A DNA stretch of 41,289 nucleotides from Chromatiaceae bacterium (GCA_028277905.1 JANQFI010000224.1:1-41289), one strand, 5' to 3'; shown: positions 19,374 through 28,395, counted from the stretch's first letter. The notes: a model not told the origin generated them from the letters alone. Translations and numbers: made by a program.

Positions 19374-22300
19374 CGCCGATGCGATGGCACGGGCACCGGC
19401 GCCTCTGCGCCACAGCAGGTAGAGGGCCGGCAACACGAACAGGCTGAGCAGGGGGGCCGTGATCATGCCGCCCACCATGGGCGCGGCGATGGGTCGCATG
19501 ACCTCCGAGCCGACCCCGCCCAGTAGCATGATAGGCAGCAGGCCAGCGAAGATGGTCGCCACCGTCATGGCCTTGGGGCGGATGCGCAGCACGGCGCCTT
19601 CCTCGATGGCGGCCTTGAGATCCTGCTGCCTGTCGAGCCGACCCGCCTCGCGCCGGTGCTTCAGCGCATTGTCCAGGTACACCAGCATCACGACGCCGAA
19701 CTCGGCGGCGACGCCGGCGAGCGCGATGAAGCCCACCGCCACCGCCACGGACAGGTCGTAGTCCAAGAGATAGACGAGCCAGAGTCCACCCACGAGTGCG
19801 AAGGGGACGGACAGCATCACCAGCAGCGCCTCGGTGGTGTTGCGGAAGATGAGATAGAGCAGCAGGAAGATGATGGCCAGCGTCAGCGGCACCACCTGTA
19901 CGAGGCGTTTCTGGGCGCGCTCCATGTACTCGTACTGGCCGGACCAGGTGAGGGAGTAGCCGGGCGGCAGGCGCACCTGCTCCCGGACCGCTTGGCGCGC
20001 CTCGGCGATCCAACTGCCCAGGTCGCGGTCCCGGATATCCACGAAGGTCCAGCCGTTGAGGCGGGCGTTCTCGCTCTTCAGCATGGGCGCGCCGTCCACG
20101 ATGACCACCTCTGCCACCTGCGCTAGCGGCACCTGGGCGCCCGTCGGGGTGACGATGGGCAGCTCGCGGAGCTTCTGGATGTCGTCGCGCTGCTCCCGTG
20201 GAAAGCGGATGTTGATGGGGTAGCGCTCCAGTCCCTCCACCGTCTGGCTGACATTGATGCCGCCGATGGCGGCGGCCACCAGGGTGTTGATGTCGCTGAT
20301 ATTGAGTCCGACGCGTGCGGCGGCGAGCCGGTCCGGACGGATCTCCACGTAGCGCCCGCCGGCGACCCGCTCCGAGAATGCCGAGTCGGTGCCCTCCACC
20401 TGGAGCACGGCGCGCTCGACGGCTTTGCCGATGCGATCGATCACGCCGAGGTCCGGCCCCGCGATCTTCACCCCAACCGGCGTCTTGATGCCGGTGGCAA
20501 GCATGTCGATGCGGGTCTTGATCGGCATGACCCAGGCGTTGGTGACGCCCGGCAGGTCCAGGGTGGCATCCAGCTCGTCGATGAGCGCATCTAGGGTCAT
20601 GCCTTCGCGCCACTGGTCCTCGGGCTTCAGCTGGATCAGGGTCTCGATCATGGTGAGCGGCGCCGGGTCCGTGGCCGTGTCGGCACGGCCGATCTTGCCG
20701 AACACGCGCGCCACCTCCGGCAGGCTGGCAATGAGCCTGTCGGTCTGCTGCAGCAACTCCTGTGCCTTGCCGATCGAGAGGCCCGGGAGGGTGGTGGGCA
20801 TGTACATCAGGTCACCCTCGTAGAGGTCCGGCATGAACTCCGACCCCAGGCCCCGACTGAAGCCCTCCAGCACGGGCACACCGGCGAAGGCATTGCGCCA
20901 GAGCGCGCTCAGATCCGCCTGCCAGCCGTCGATGATCTCGATCGGCCCACGCGGCTCGGGCTGCGCTTGCGCAGCCTGACGCTGCTCGCCGGCGTGGCTC
21001 GTCGGGCCTGCATCGGCCCCACCGACGCTGGATGTCAGGGCGGAAGCAGCCTGGAAGGGCCACTTCAGCGGTTCCAGCAGCCCGCCGACACCGCCGAGCG
21101 GAATGGCCATGCTCCATACCAGCAGGACGGACAGCAGAACCGTGGCTCGCGGCAGCGCGAGCACTAGTCGCAGGAAGGGCCGGTACAGGGCCATCAGGAC
21201 CCGGTTCAGCGGGTTCTTCGACTCCCCCGGGATGCGCCCTCGCACCAGGTAGCCCATCAGCACCGGCACCAGGGTCACGGCCAGGCCGGCGGCAGCGGCC
21301 ATGGCATAGGTCTTGGTATAGGCAAGCGGGCTGAAGAGGCGCCCTTCCTGGGCCTGCAGCGTGAACACGGGCAGGAAGCTCAGCGTGATGACGAGCAGGC
21401 TGAAGAAGAGCGCCGGGCCGACCTCCAGCGCCGCGTCTGCGATCACGCGCCAGTGCGCCTCGCCGCGGGGCCGGTCGCCGTGCGCCGCCACGTAACGCTC
21501 CAGGTGCTTGTGGGCGTTCTCGATCATGACGATGGCCGCGTCGACCATGGCGCCGATGGCGATGGCGATGCCACCCAGGGACATGATGTTCGCGTTGATG
21601 CCCTGGTTCTGCATGACGATGAAGGCCACCAGGATGCCCAGTGGCAGGCTCAGCACCACCACCAGCGCCGAGCGCAGATGGAACAGGAAGGCCAGGCACA
21701 CCAGCGCGACGATGATCAGCTCTTCGACGAGCTTCCGCTTGAGGTTCTCGACGCTGTCGAGGATGAGCTCGGAGCGGTCGTAGGTCTCGACGATCTCGAC
21801 GCCCTCCGGCAGGCTCGCGCGCAGCTCGTCCAGCCGCGTCTTCACGGCCTCGATGGTGGCCAGGGCGTTCTCGCCCGACCGCATGACGATGATGCCGCCG
21901 ACGATCTCGCCGGCGCCGTCGAGGTCCGCGATGCCTCGGCGCATCTCCGGGCCGACCTGCACGCGCGCCAGGTCCCGGAGCAGCACCGGTGTGCCGCCGG
22001 GCGTGCTGTGCACCGGGATCAGCGCCATGTCCGCGAGCGAGGTCAGATAGCCGCGCGTACGCACCATGTACTCCGCCTCCGCCAGCTCCAGCACCGAGCC
22101 GCCCACCTCCCGGTTGGCGTTGCGTACCGCGTCCAGGAGCCGCTGCAAGGGGATCCCGTAGCCACGGAGCTTCTCCGGATCCGCGACGATCTGATACTGG
22201 CGCACCATGCCGCCCACCCTGGCCACCTCGGCGACGCCCGGCACGGCCTGCAGCTCGAACCGCAGGAACCAGTCTTGCAAGCTGGTGAGCTGCGCCAGGT

Positions 22301-22751
22301 CATGGGTGCCCTTGTGGTCCACGAGCGCATAGCTGTAGACCCAGCCGACGCCGGTCGCGTCCGGGCCGAGCCCGGGCTGCACGCCTTCGGGCAGGTCACG
22401 GGCGGCCTGGCTCAGGTACTCCAGCACCCGCGAGCGCGCCCAGTACAGGTCGGTGCCCTCTGCGAAGATCACGTAGACGTAGGAGTCGCCGAAGAAGCTG
22501 TAGCCGCGCACCGCCTTGGCGCCCGGCACCGACAGCATGGTCGTGGTGATGGGGTAGGTGACCTGTTCCTCCACGACCCGGGGCGACTGCCCTGGGAAGG
22601 GGGTCTTGATGATCACCTGCACGTCCGACAGGTCCGGGATGGCATCCAGCGGGGTTTGCTTGAGCGCCCAGAGCCCCCAGCCGCCGAGCAGCACGGCCGC
22701 GACCAGCACCAGAAAGCGATTCTGGATGGACCAGAGGATCACCTTGCGCAT
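19335..22751 (-). CDS. cusA: CusA/CzcA family heavy-metal efflux RND permease
   Basis: IPDLSDVQVIIKTPFPGQSPRVVEEQVTYPI, GGIAIAIGAMVDAAIVMIENAHKHLE, LGSEFMPDLYEGDLMYMP; MRKVILWSIQNRF start at 22751 is typical. Confidence 0.95.
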   Translation of the reverse strand: MRKVILWSIQNRFLVLVAAVLLGGWGLWALKQTPLDAIPDLSDVQVIIKTPFPGQSPRVVEEQVTYPITTTMLSVPGAKAVRGYSFFGDSYVYVIFAEGTDLYWARSRVLEYLSQAARDLPEGVQPGLGPDATGVGWVYSYALVDHKGTHDLAQLTSLQDWFLRFELQAVPGVAEVARVGGMVRQYQIVADPEKLRGYGIPLQRLLDAVRNANREVGGSVLELAEAEYMVRTRGYLTSLADMALIPVHSTPGGTPVLLRDLARVQVGPEMRRGIADLDGAGEIVGGIIVMRSGENALATIEAVKTRLDELRASLPEGVEIVETYDRSELILDSVENLKRKLVEELIIVALVCLAFLFHLRSALVVVLSLPLGILVAFIVMQNQGINANIMSLGGIAIAIGAMVDAAIVMIENAHKHLERYVAAHGDRPRGEAHWRVIADAALEVGPALFFSLLVITLSFLPVFTLQAQEGRLFSPLAYTKTYAMAAAAGLAVTLVPVLMGYLVRGRIPGESKNPLNRVLMALYRPFLRLVLALPRATVLLSVLLVWSMAIPLGGVGGLLEPLKWPFQAASALTSSVGGADAGPTSHAGEQRQAAQAQPEPRGPIEIIDGWQADLSALWRNAFAGVPVLEGFSRGLGSEFMPDLYEGDLMYMPTTLPGLSIGKAQELLQQTDRLIASLPEVARVFGKIGRADTATDPAPLTMIETLIQLKPEDQWREGMTLDALIDELDATLDLPGVTNAWVMPIKTRIDMLATGIKTPVGVKIAGPDLGVIDRIGKAVERAVLQVEGTDSAFSERVAGGRYVEIRPDRLAAARVGLNISDINTLVAAAIGGINVSQTVEGLERYPINIRFPREQRDDIQKLRELPIVTPTGAQVPLAQVAEVVIVDGAPMLKSENARLNGWTFVDIRDRDLGSWIAEARQAVREQVRLPPGYSLTWSGQYEYMERAQKRLVQVVPLTLAIIFLLLYLIFRNTTEALLVMLSVPFALVGGLWLVYLLDYDLSVAVAVGFIALAGVAAEFGVVMLVYLDNALKHRREAGRLDRQQDLKAAIEEGAVLRIRPKAMTVATIFAGLLPIMLLGGVGSEVMRPIAAPMVGGMITAPLLSLFVLPALYLLWRRGAGARAIASASPPGSPEPAASS

Positions 22752-22932
22752 GATGCGATGCCCCCCTTCGATGGATACCGCGACTCCGTCTCCGCGTGCG
22801 CGCCGCCGGCAGCCCGAGGAGGGGGCGAGGTGTGCGCGCCCGGCAGGATTCGCAGACGAGCCCCCGGGAGGCGCCGATGGCCTTTCGTATGCATCTCCAC
22901 CTGCAGCTGCGCAACAAGCGAAGGGCAGCCAA

Positions 22933-22988
22933 ATCGACATCGATATCGAAATCGGGATCGCCGTCGATATCCACCCCGACCCCGATCC
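22933..22988. repeat. Family C hexamer tract in the cusB-cusA gap
   Basis: ATCGACATCGATATCGAAATCGGGATCG...CCCCGACCCCGATCC. Confidence 0.7.
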
Positions 22989-23033
22989 AGATGGGTCCAC
23001 AGCGGTCGGCCGCAGCAACCGGCCGCAAGCCGG

Positions 23034-24404
23034 CTAATGCCCATGCCGATGCCCCCCGGCCATCTCCCGGCCCGATGCCGCCGGCGGCTCCCCATCTGGC
23101 TCTGCCATCCGCATGAAGCTCGCCTGCAAGTTGGACTCCGAGTCGATCAGGAACTGCCCCGAGACCACGACCTCGTCGCCCGGCTCGAGCCCTTCGAGGA
23201 TCTCCATCTCGCCATCGCGCGCCATCCCGGTCACCACGTCCACCGGTCGGAAGCGCCCGGCGCCGAGCGCCTTGACGACGCTGCTGCGCTCGCCGGTGAC
23301 GATGACCGCCTCGGCCGGGACCTTGAGCAGGTCGCGCTTGGGGCCGCCGAAGATGCTCACGTCGGCGAACATATTGGGCTTGAGCGCGCCATCCGGGTTG
23401 TCGAACACCAACCGCACCTTGAGCGTGCGCGTCACCGGGTCCAGCTCCGGGTACAGATAGTCGACGTTGCCCTCCCAGATACGCCCCGGCCGCGCCGGTA
23501 CCCGAATCTCCGCCTTGAGGCCCTCGCGCAGCCAATCGATCTGGTGCTCGTAGACGTCGACGAGCACCCAGACCCGGCTCAGGTCCGCGATGGTAAACAT
23601 CTCGCTCGCCTCGGTGACGTACATGCCGTCGCGGGCCATCATCCTGGTGACCACACCGTCGATGGGCGCACGCACCGGGACACGATTGCGCGGCGCGCCC
23701 GTGCGCTCGATCTCGCGGATGATGTCGTCCGGCACGTCCAGCAGCCTGAGGATGTTGCGGGCCTTGTCTTGGCTGACGTGTCGTTCGGCACCGGTGCGGC
23801 CCTGGGCGAGCAGGAAGTCCACCTGGGCCGAGAGGATGTCCGGCGCATAGAGCTCCGCCAACTGTTGGCCGCGCCGTACGGGCTCGCCCTCGGCGCGCAG
23901 CTCCAAGGTCTCGACCCAACCGGCGGCGCGCGGGTGCAGGTGCGCGAGCCGGGTCTCGTCATAGTCGACGCGGCCGACCGTCTCGATGCGCTGCCACAGG
24001 GTGCCGCGCGCGGCCTGGGCGGTGCGTACGCCCAGGGTCTGGATCACCGCCGGAATCAGGGTCACGGTCGGGCGCTCGTTGCTGCCCGGGTCGGCCACCG
24101 GCCCAGGCCGCTGCTCCACCAGGTCCATGCCGCAGATGGGGCAGTGGCCGGGCGCATCCCGGACGACGCTCGGGTGCATCGGGCAGACGTAGCTAGGGTC
24201 CATGTGCTTGGCGGCGTGCTCGAGCGCCGTGTCGTCCATGGCCGACGCGAGGTCCTCGCTGGGACCGGATGCCCGCTCGCAGCCGGCCAATCCGACGATC
24301 TGGGCTAGCACCAGCAGGGGCGCCAGCCAGAGCCGCTTGGTTTGGGGTCGAGGGCAGAGTGGCCGGTGCGGGCCCTGGTGGCGGCGCCCTTGGTGCCGAG
24401 ACAT
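23034..24404 (-). CDS. cusB: CusB-like efflux RND periplasmic adaptor with N-terminal heavy-metal-binding domain
   Basis: YVCPMHPSVVRDAPGHCPICGMDLVE metal-binding motif; adaptor motifs; GHRHGH C-terminal His tail. Confidence 0.93.
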   Translation of the reverse strand: MSRHQGRRHQGPHRPLCPRPQTKRLWLAPLLVLAQIVGLAGCERASGPSEDLASAMDDTALEHAAKHMDPSYVCPMHPSVVRDAPGHCPICGMDLVEQRPGPVADPGSNERPTVTLIPAVIQTLGVRTAQAARGTLWQRIETVGRVDYDETRLAHLHPRAAGWVETLELRAEGEPVRRGQQLAELYAPDILSAQVDFLLAQGRTGAERHVSQDKARNILRLLDVPDDIIREIERTGAPRNRVPVRAPIDGVVTRMMARDGMYVTEASEMFTIADLSRVWVLVDVYEHQIDWLREGLKAEIRVPARPGRIWEGNVDYLYPELDPVTRTLKVRLVFDNPDGALKPNMFADVSIFGGPKRDLLKVPAEAVIVTGERSSVVKALGAGRFRPVDVVTGMARDGEMEILEGLEPGDEVVVSGQFLIDSESNLQASFMRMAEPDGEPPAASGREMAGGHRHGH

Positions 24405-24514
24405 CTTGCTTCTCCGGTGAGGCCGGGACTTGCGGCTCACACGCGCGTCGCGCGCCGCCAACAACCGAGCCTTGGTGGTGCCGGGAGCCGCGGCGGGGGG
24501 CGCCGCGGCGGCGA

Positions 24515-24898
24515 TCAGTCGGAGAGGTCTCTGGGCGGCCGGAGCAGGTCCTCCGGGGCAGGCGCGCGGAGCGGAGAAATGGCGTCAGTGGTCGGCTGCT
24601 GGCGCGCCGGGGGCGCGAGTGCCGGGGTCGCCGTGCTCAACAAGTGCCAGCCAGTGGCGACGGCGCTTAGGTTGCATTTTTGGCAGGTTGCGGCGGACGG
24701 GAGATCTGTCGCTCGTTTTGCGGCGTCACCGTCGGTTGGTGCGCTCGCCGGGGACTTGACGTGTGGACATTGGACCGATGTGGACCAGTGCTCGCCGCCA
24801 TGCCCGCAGCCGAGCACATTGGCTGCGAAAAGCTGTAGGTTCAGCAGCAGCACGCAGAGCACGGCGGCGAGATGACGTGGAGGCCAGCACATCGACAT
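24515..24898 (-). CDS. Small secreted Cys/His-containing protein (DUF2946-like, tentative)
   Basis: Signal-like MSMCWPPRHLAAVLCVLLLNLQLFAANVLGCGHGGEH, CPH, CQKCNL; immediately upstream of cusB on the same strand. Confidence 0.5.
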   Translation of the reverse strand: MSMCWPPRHLAAVLCVLLLNLQLFAANVLGCGHGGEHWSTSVQCPHVKSPASAPTDGDAAKRATDLPSAATCQKCNLSAVATGWHLLSTATPALAPPARQQPTTDAISPLRAPAPEDLLRPPRDLSD

Positions 24899-24986
24899 GG
24901 CGGGAGAGTGCCTCCGCCTGCGGTAGGTTACAAGGGCTGGGCAAGGCCGATACGACGGGGGCTCAGCGTCCAGCTGGCGACCCTGC

Positions 24987-25739
24987 TCAGTCCGCGCCGC
25001 GCAGGCGTGCCTCCAGCTCTGCGATGCGCCGCTCGGCCTCCAGGCGCAACGCCTCTTCTGCGGCGGCCCTGGCCTCCGCATCGCGTCGTGCCTGCTCGGC
25101 CTCCCGGCGCGCCTGATCTGCTTCGAGCCGTGCCTGCTCAGACTCGTCGTAGGTCGGCAGGTAGACACCGGATGCGGGATCGAGCAAATGGAAGCCATGC
25201 CCGTCGAGTCGCAGGGCGAGCCCCAGGACCTCGCTCTGGCCGGTGAGCGCGCCGTCCGCATGGGCGCGAACCGGCATCGGCCAATAGTTGCCATCCACCA
25301 GACGGAAGCCGACCAACGGGGGCGTCAGATAGTCGCTCGTGGGGTCGTACTGCCAATACTCGGCGACACCCAGGAAGGCGTAGAGTCCGCGCTTGATGCC
25401 CTGATCCTCGCTGACCGTGTTCTTCGTGGTCACCTCCAGCACGAAGTCCGGACCCTTGGGCTCTTCCCACAGCTTGTACGAGCGGCGGTCGTGCTTGGGT
25501 GCGCCGAAGACGACGAAAACGTCCGGTGCCACCGATCCCTTGGGATTGCCCTGCTCGTAATAGAGCAGCATGTTGCCGGTGACGTAGACGTCCTCGCGGT
25601 CGCGGAACCAGCGCCTTAACGCGCTTACGGTATAGAGCAGGGGCTCGCGCTGGAAGTCACTCTCCGCCACGGGCCGTCCATCGCTGTCCGGGTAGATCAG
25701 GTCGTCCCGCGGGTCGAGAGACAGGATCGCCATAAGCAT
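24987..25739 (-). CDS. Uma2 family endonuclease-like (DUF820) protein with C-terminal coiled coil
   Basis: SALRRWFRDREDVYVTGNMLLYYEQGNPKGSVAPDVFVVFGAPKHDRRSYKLWEEPKGPDFVLEVTTKNT; Glu/Arg/Ala-rich tail. Confidence 0.88.
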   Translation of the reverse strand: MLMAILSLDPRDDLIYPDSDGRPVAESDFQREPLLYTVSALRRWFRDREDVYVTGNMLLYYEQGNPKGSVAPDVFVVFGAPKHDRRSYKLWEEPKGPDFVLEVTTKNTVSEDQGIKRGLYAFLGVAEYWQYDPTSDYLTPPLVGFRLVDGNYWPMPVRAHADGALTGQSEVLGLALRLDGHGFHLLDPASGVYLPTYDESEQARLEADQARREAEQARRDAEARAAAEEALRLEAERRIAELEARLRGAD

Positions 25740-25824
25740 TGCTCCGATGGGTTGGCATGGGCCAACACTAGCCTAGGGGCGCGGGTGTGGCAATTTGCGC
25801 GGAGGCTTGGGGGCTCGACTCTCC

Positions 25825-25866
25825 ATAGAAATCGCAATAGAAATCGATTCGGATTTCGATTTCGAT
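25825..25866. repeat. Family C-like hexamer tract (ATAGAAATCGCAATAGAAATCGATTCGGATTTCGATTTCGAT)
   Basis: Imperfect palindrome of GAAATC hexamers abutting family B copy 2. Confidence 0.65.
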
Positions 25867-26025
25867 CTAGTGCTTTGCTGTGGGAGCTCCGAGACCGGGA
25901 TCCCCTCGTTGTCGTTGTCGTAATCGCAATCGTAGTCGACTATCCGCACGGTCGAGACCGCGATCACGACTACGACCCCGACCATGACCTGAGACGGTCT
26001 CGGGACATTCGCACTGCTGCATTAG
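25867..26025. repeat. Family B hairpin element, copy 2
   Basis: CTAGTGCTTTGCTGTGGGAGCTCCGAGACCGGGATCCCCTCGTTGTCGTTGTCG...GAGACGGTCTCGGGACATTCGCACTGCTGCATTAG. Confidence 0.88.
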
Positions 26026-26167
26026 TGCTTTGCTGCGGGAGCTCCGAGACCGGGATCCCCTCGTTGTCGTTGTCGTAATCGAATATCCGCACGGTGAGAC
26101 TGCGATCACGACAACGACCACGATCCCGACCTGAGACGGTCTCGGGACATGCGCACTGCTGCACTAG
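26022..26167. repeat. Family B hairpin element, copy 3 (tandem with copy 2)
   Basis: TTAGTGCTTTGCTGCGGGAGCTCCGAGACCGGGATCCCC...GAGACGGTCTCGGGACATGCGCACTGCTGCACTAG; shares the TTAG boundary with copy 2. Confidence 0.88.
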
Positions 26168-26943
26168 ACCCCCGACGCATACCGTTGCCACAGCAAGTGC
26201 GCCGACACCGCCAGCGACGCCAGCACCAGCGCCGGGCGCACCAGCCGGGCGCCGTGGCTCAGCACCAGGTGGGCGCCGATCCAGCCGCCGATGAATTGCC
26301 CGCCGGCCATGGCCAGCGCCAGCGACCAGACCACCTGCCCGCCGGCGATGAACAACAGCAGCGCGGCGAGATTGCTGGTGAAGTTCAAGAGCTTGGTATG
26401 GGCCGTCGCGCGCCGCAGGTTGTAACCCAAGAGCGCCACGAAGCCGATGGCGAAGAAGGTGCCTGTGCCAGGGCCAAAGAAGCCATCGTAGAAGCCGACA
26501 CCGGCGCCAACCGTGAGCGCGAAGGCGCCGTCGCCGACGCGCCGCCGCGAGCCCACGTCCGCTACTCGCGGCGAGAACAGAAAGTACAGCGCGAAGGCCA
26601 TGAGCAGCACCGGCACCAGGCCGGCCAGCAGGTCGCCCGCCAGCACCTGCACCGCCGATGCGCCGACGGCCGAGCCGAGAAAGGTGCAAGCGACGGAGAG
26701 CCGTGCACCACGCAGGTCGATGGCCCCGGCGCGCAGGAAGCGCACCGTCGCGGCAAAGGAGCCGAATATCGCCTGGGCCTTGTTGGTGGCCAGCGCCTGC
26801 ACCGGCGGCAGTCCGGCCCAGAGCAGTGCCGGCACCGAGATGAGTCCGCCGCCGCCGGCCATGGCATCGATGCAGCCGGCGACGAGTGCGACGCCGAACA
26901 ACAACAGGGCGAGCTCCGGTAGCTCCATGATGACTGGTTCCAT
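26164..26943 (-). CDS. Sulfite exporter TauE/SafE (TSUP) family protein
   Basis: LVAGCIDAMAGGGGLISVPALLWAGLPPVQALATNKAQAIFGSFAATVRFLRAG. Confidence 0.93.
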   Translation of the reverse strand: MEPVIMELPELALLLFGVALVAGCIDAMAGGGGLISVPALLWAGLPPVQALATNKAQAIFGSFAATVRFLRAGAIDLRGARLSVACTFLGSAVGASAVQVLAGDLLAGLVPVLLMAFALYFLFSPRVADVGSRRRVGDGAFALTVGAGVGFYDGFFGPGTGTFFAIGFVALLGYNLRRATAHTKLLNFTSNLAALLLFIAGGQVVWSLALAMAGGQFIGGWIGAHLVLSHGARLVRPALVLASLAVSAHLLWQRYASGV

Positions 26944-27661
26944 GACGACGGCAGAGTCGAGCAATCGGGCAGCGCGGGATCTGGCGGCGCGGCCAACCGA
27001 CGGCCGCCCGGATTCTGCTGCCCATTATGGCCCGAGCTATCCACTGGTGATCTTCGACTTCGATGGCACCTTGGCCGACAGCTTCCCGTGGCTTGCCGCC
27101 GTGCTGAACCAGGTTGCGGCGCGCTGGCGCTTCCGGCCCGTCGCGGCGGGCGAGGAAGAGCACCTGCGCGGCATGCGTGCCCGCGAGATCATGGCAGAGC
27201 TGCGGGTGCCCGGCTGGAAGGCGCCGCTGGTGGCGGCGGATCTGCGTCGGCGCATGGGCGCCGAGATCCAGCATATCCAGCGCTTCGACGGCGTCGACCG
27301 CGTGCTCGCGCGGCTCCATGGTGTTGGTGTCGCCCTCGGGCTCGCCACCTCCAATAGCGCGGGCAACGTTCGCCGAGTGCTCGGCGCCGGTAACCTCTGC
27401 CTGATCCGTTACCTGGAGACCGGGGCAGCCATCCACGGCAAGGCCGCACGCCTCAAGCGGCTCCTGCGGCGTGCGGGCATGTCGGCCTCGCAGGCACTGT
27501 ACATCGGCGACGAGATCCGCGACATCGAGGCGGCCCGCGCCGCGGGCATCGCCGCCGGCTGTGTCACCTGGGGCTACAACCGCCCGGAGGTCCTCCGTGC
27601 CGCGCGTCCGGACCTGGTGCTCGAGCGCGTGGATGAGATCGCCGCGCACCTGGCCGGCTGA
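26942..27661 (+). CDS. HAD-superfamily hydrolase (phosphoglycolate phosphatase-like)
   Basis: LVIFDFDGTLADSFPWL, ATSNSAGNV, KAARLKRLL, ALYIGDEIRDIEAARAAGIAAGCVTWGYN. Confidence 0.93.
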   Translation: MTTAESSNRAARDLAARPTDGRPDSAAHYGPSYPLVIFDFDGTLADSFPWLAAVLNQVAARWRFRPVAAGEEEHLRGMRAREIMAELRVPGWKAPLVAADLRRRMGAEIQHIQRFDGVDRVLARLHGVGVALGLATSNSAGNVRRVLGAGNLCLIRYLETGAAIHGKAARLKRLLRRAGMSASQALYIGDEIRDIEAARAAGIAAGCVTWGYNRPEVLRAARPDLVLERVDEIAAHLAG

Positions 27662-27863
27662 TAGGCTCGGATGCCACCGCCACTCCAGGAGCGCGGCGAT
27701 TTCGAGACCAGTCGCGGGTGGCTCCTCATGGGTCTTCGGCGTCGCCCTGGAGGACAGCCAGTGCCCGGTTCGAGAGCTTGCGCAGGGGTCGCAGCTGCCG
27801 ACGCGGGGCGCCGCGGGCCGGCTGCTATACTGGCCGTGTCCCGGGCATCACACGGGAGCGGAC

Positions 27864-28331
27864 ATGACCCTGGCGCAGGAAGACATCCAGTTCATCAAAG
27901 ACCATCTCGGCGAGTGGCTGGCGGAACAATCCCTTGGCAAGCCGCTGGCCGTCTATGAGGTCGAGCTGCGCGAGCGCATGGTGCGGGTGGAAGAGGAGCT
28001 GACGCATCAGCGCGCGCTGATGCGGGAAGGCTTCCAGCGCATGGACGAGCGCTTCGAAGCGGCCGAGCAGCGCCAACAAGAGCTGCGGCAAGACATGCTG
28101 GCGCGGTTCGAGCAGGTCGACAAGCGGTTCGAGCAGGTCGACAAGCGGTTCGAGGAGTCGCGCCAGGACATGCTGGCGCGGTTCGAGCAGGTCGACAAGC
28201 ATCACGTGGAGTTGCGACAGGATGTCCGCGAGCTGCAGCGGCGCATGGATCGGTTCCTTGTTTGGTCGTTCAGCACCACGGTCGCTGTGGGCGGATTGGT
28301 GGTCACCCTGGTCAAGTTCTGGAATCCGTAA
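27864..28331 (+). CDS. Coiled-coil protein with C-terminal TM helix and RFEQVDK repeats
   Basis: MTLAQEDIQFIKDHLGEWL...RFEQVDKRFEQVDKRFEESRQDMLARFEQVDK...FLVWSFSTTVAVGGLVVTLVKFW; TATACT box upstream. Confidence 0.75.
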   Translation: MTLAQEDIQFIKDHLGEWLAEQSLGKPLAVYEVELRERMVRVEEELTHQRALMREGFQRMDERFEAAEQRQQELRQDMLARFEQVDKRFEQVDKRFEESRQDMLARFEQVDKHHVELRQDVRELQRRMDRFLVWSFSTTVAVGGLVVTLVKFWNP

Positions 28332-28395
28332 GCCCCGTGAATGCCTGCGCGCCCAGCGCTGAGGAGTCCTGCGCTGCCCTTGGTCCGTCGCCCCA

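Noticed and set aside
21453-24308. 951-aa plus-strand ORF antisense to cusA/cusB
   Set aside because: Shadow ORF of GC-rich coding DNA; His/Asp/Arg-rich composition with no motifs, while the opposite strand encodes clear CusA and CusB
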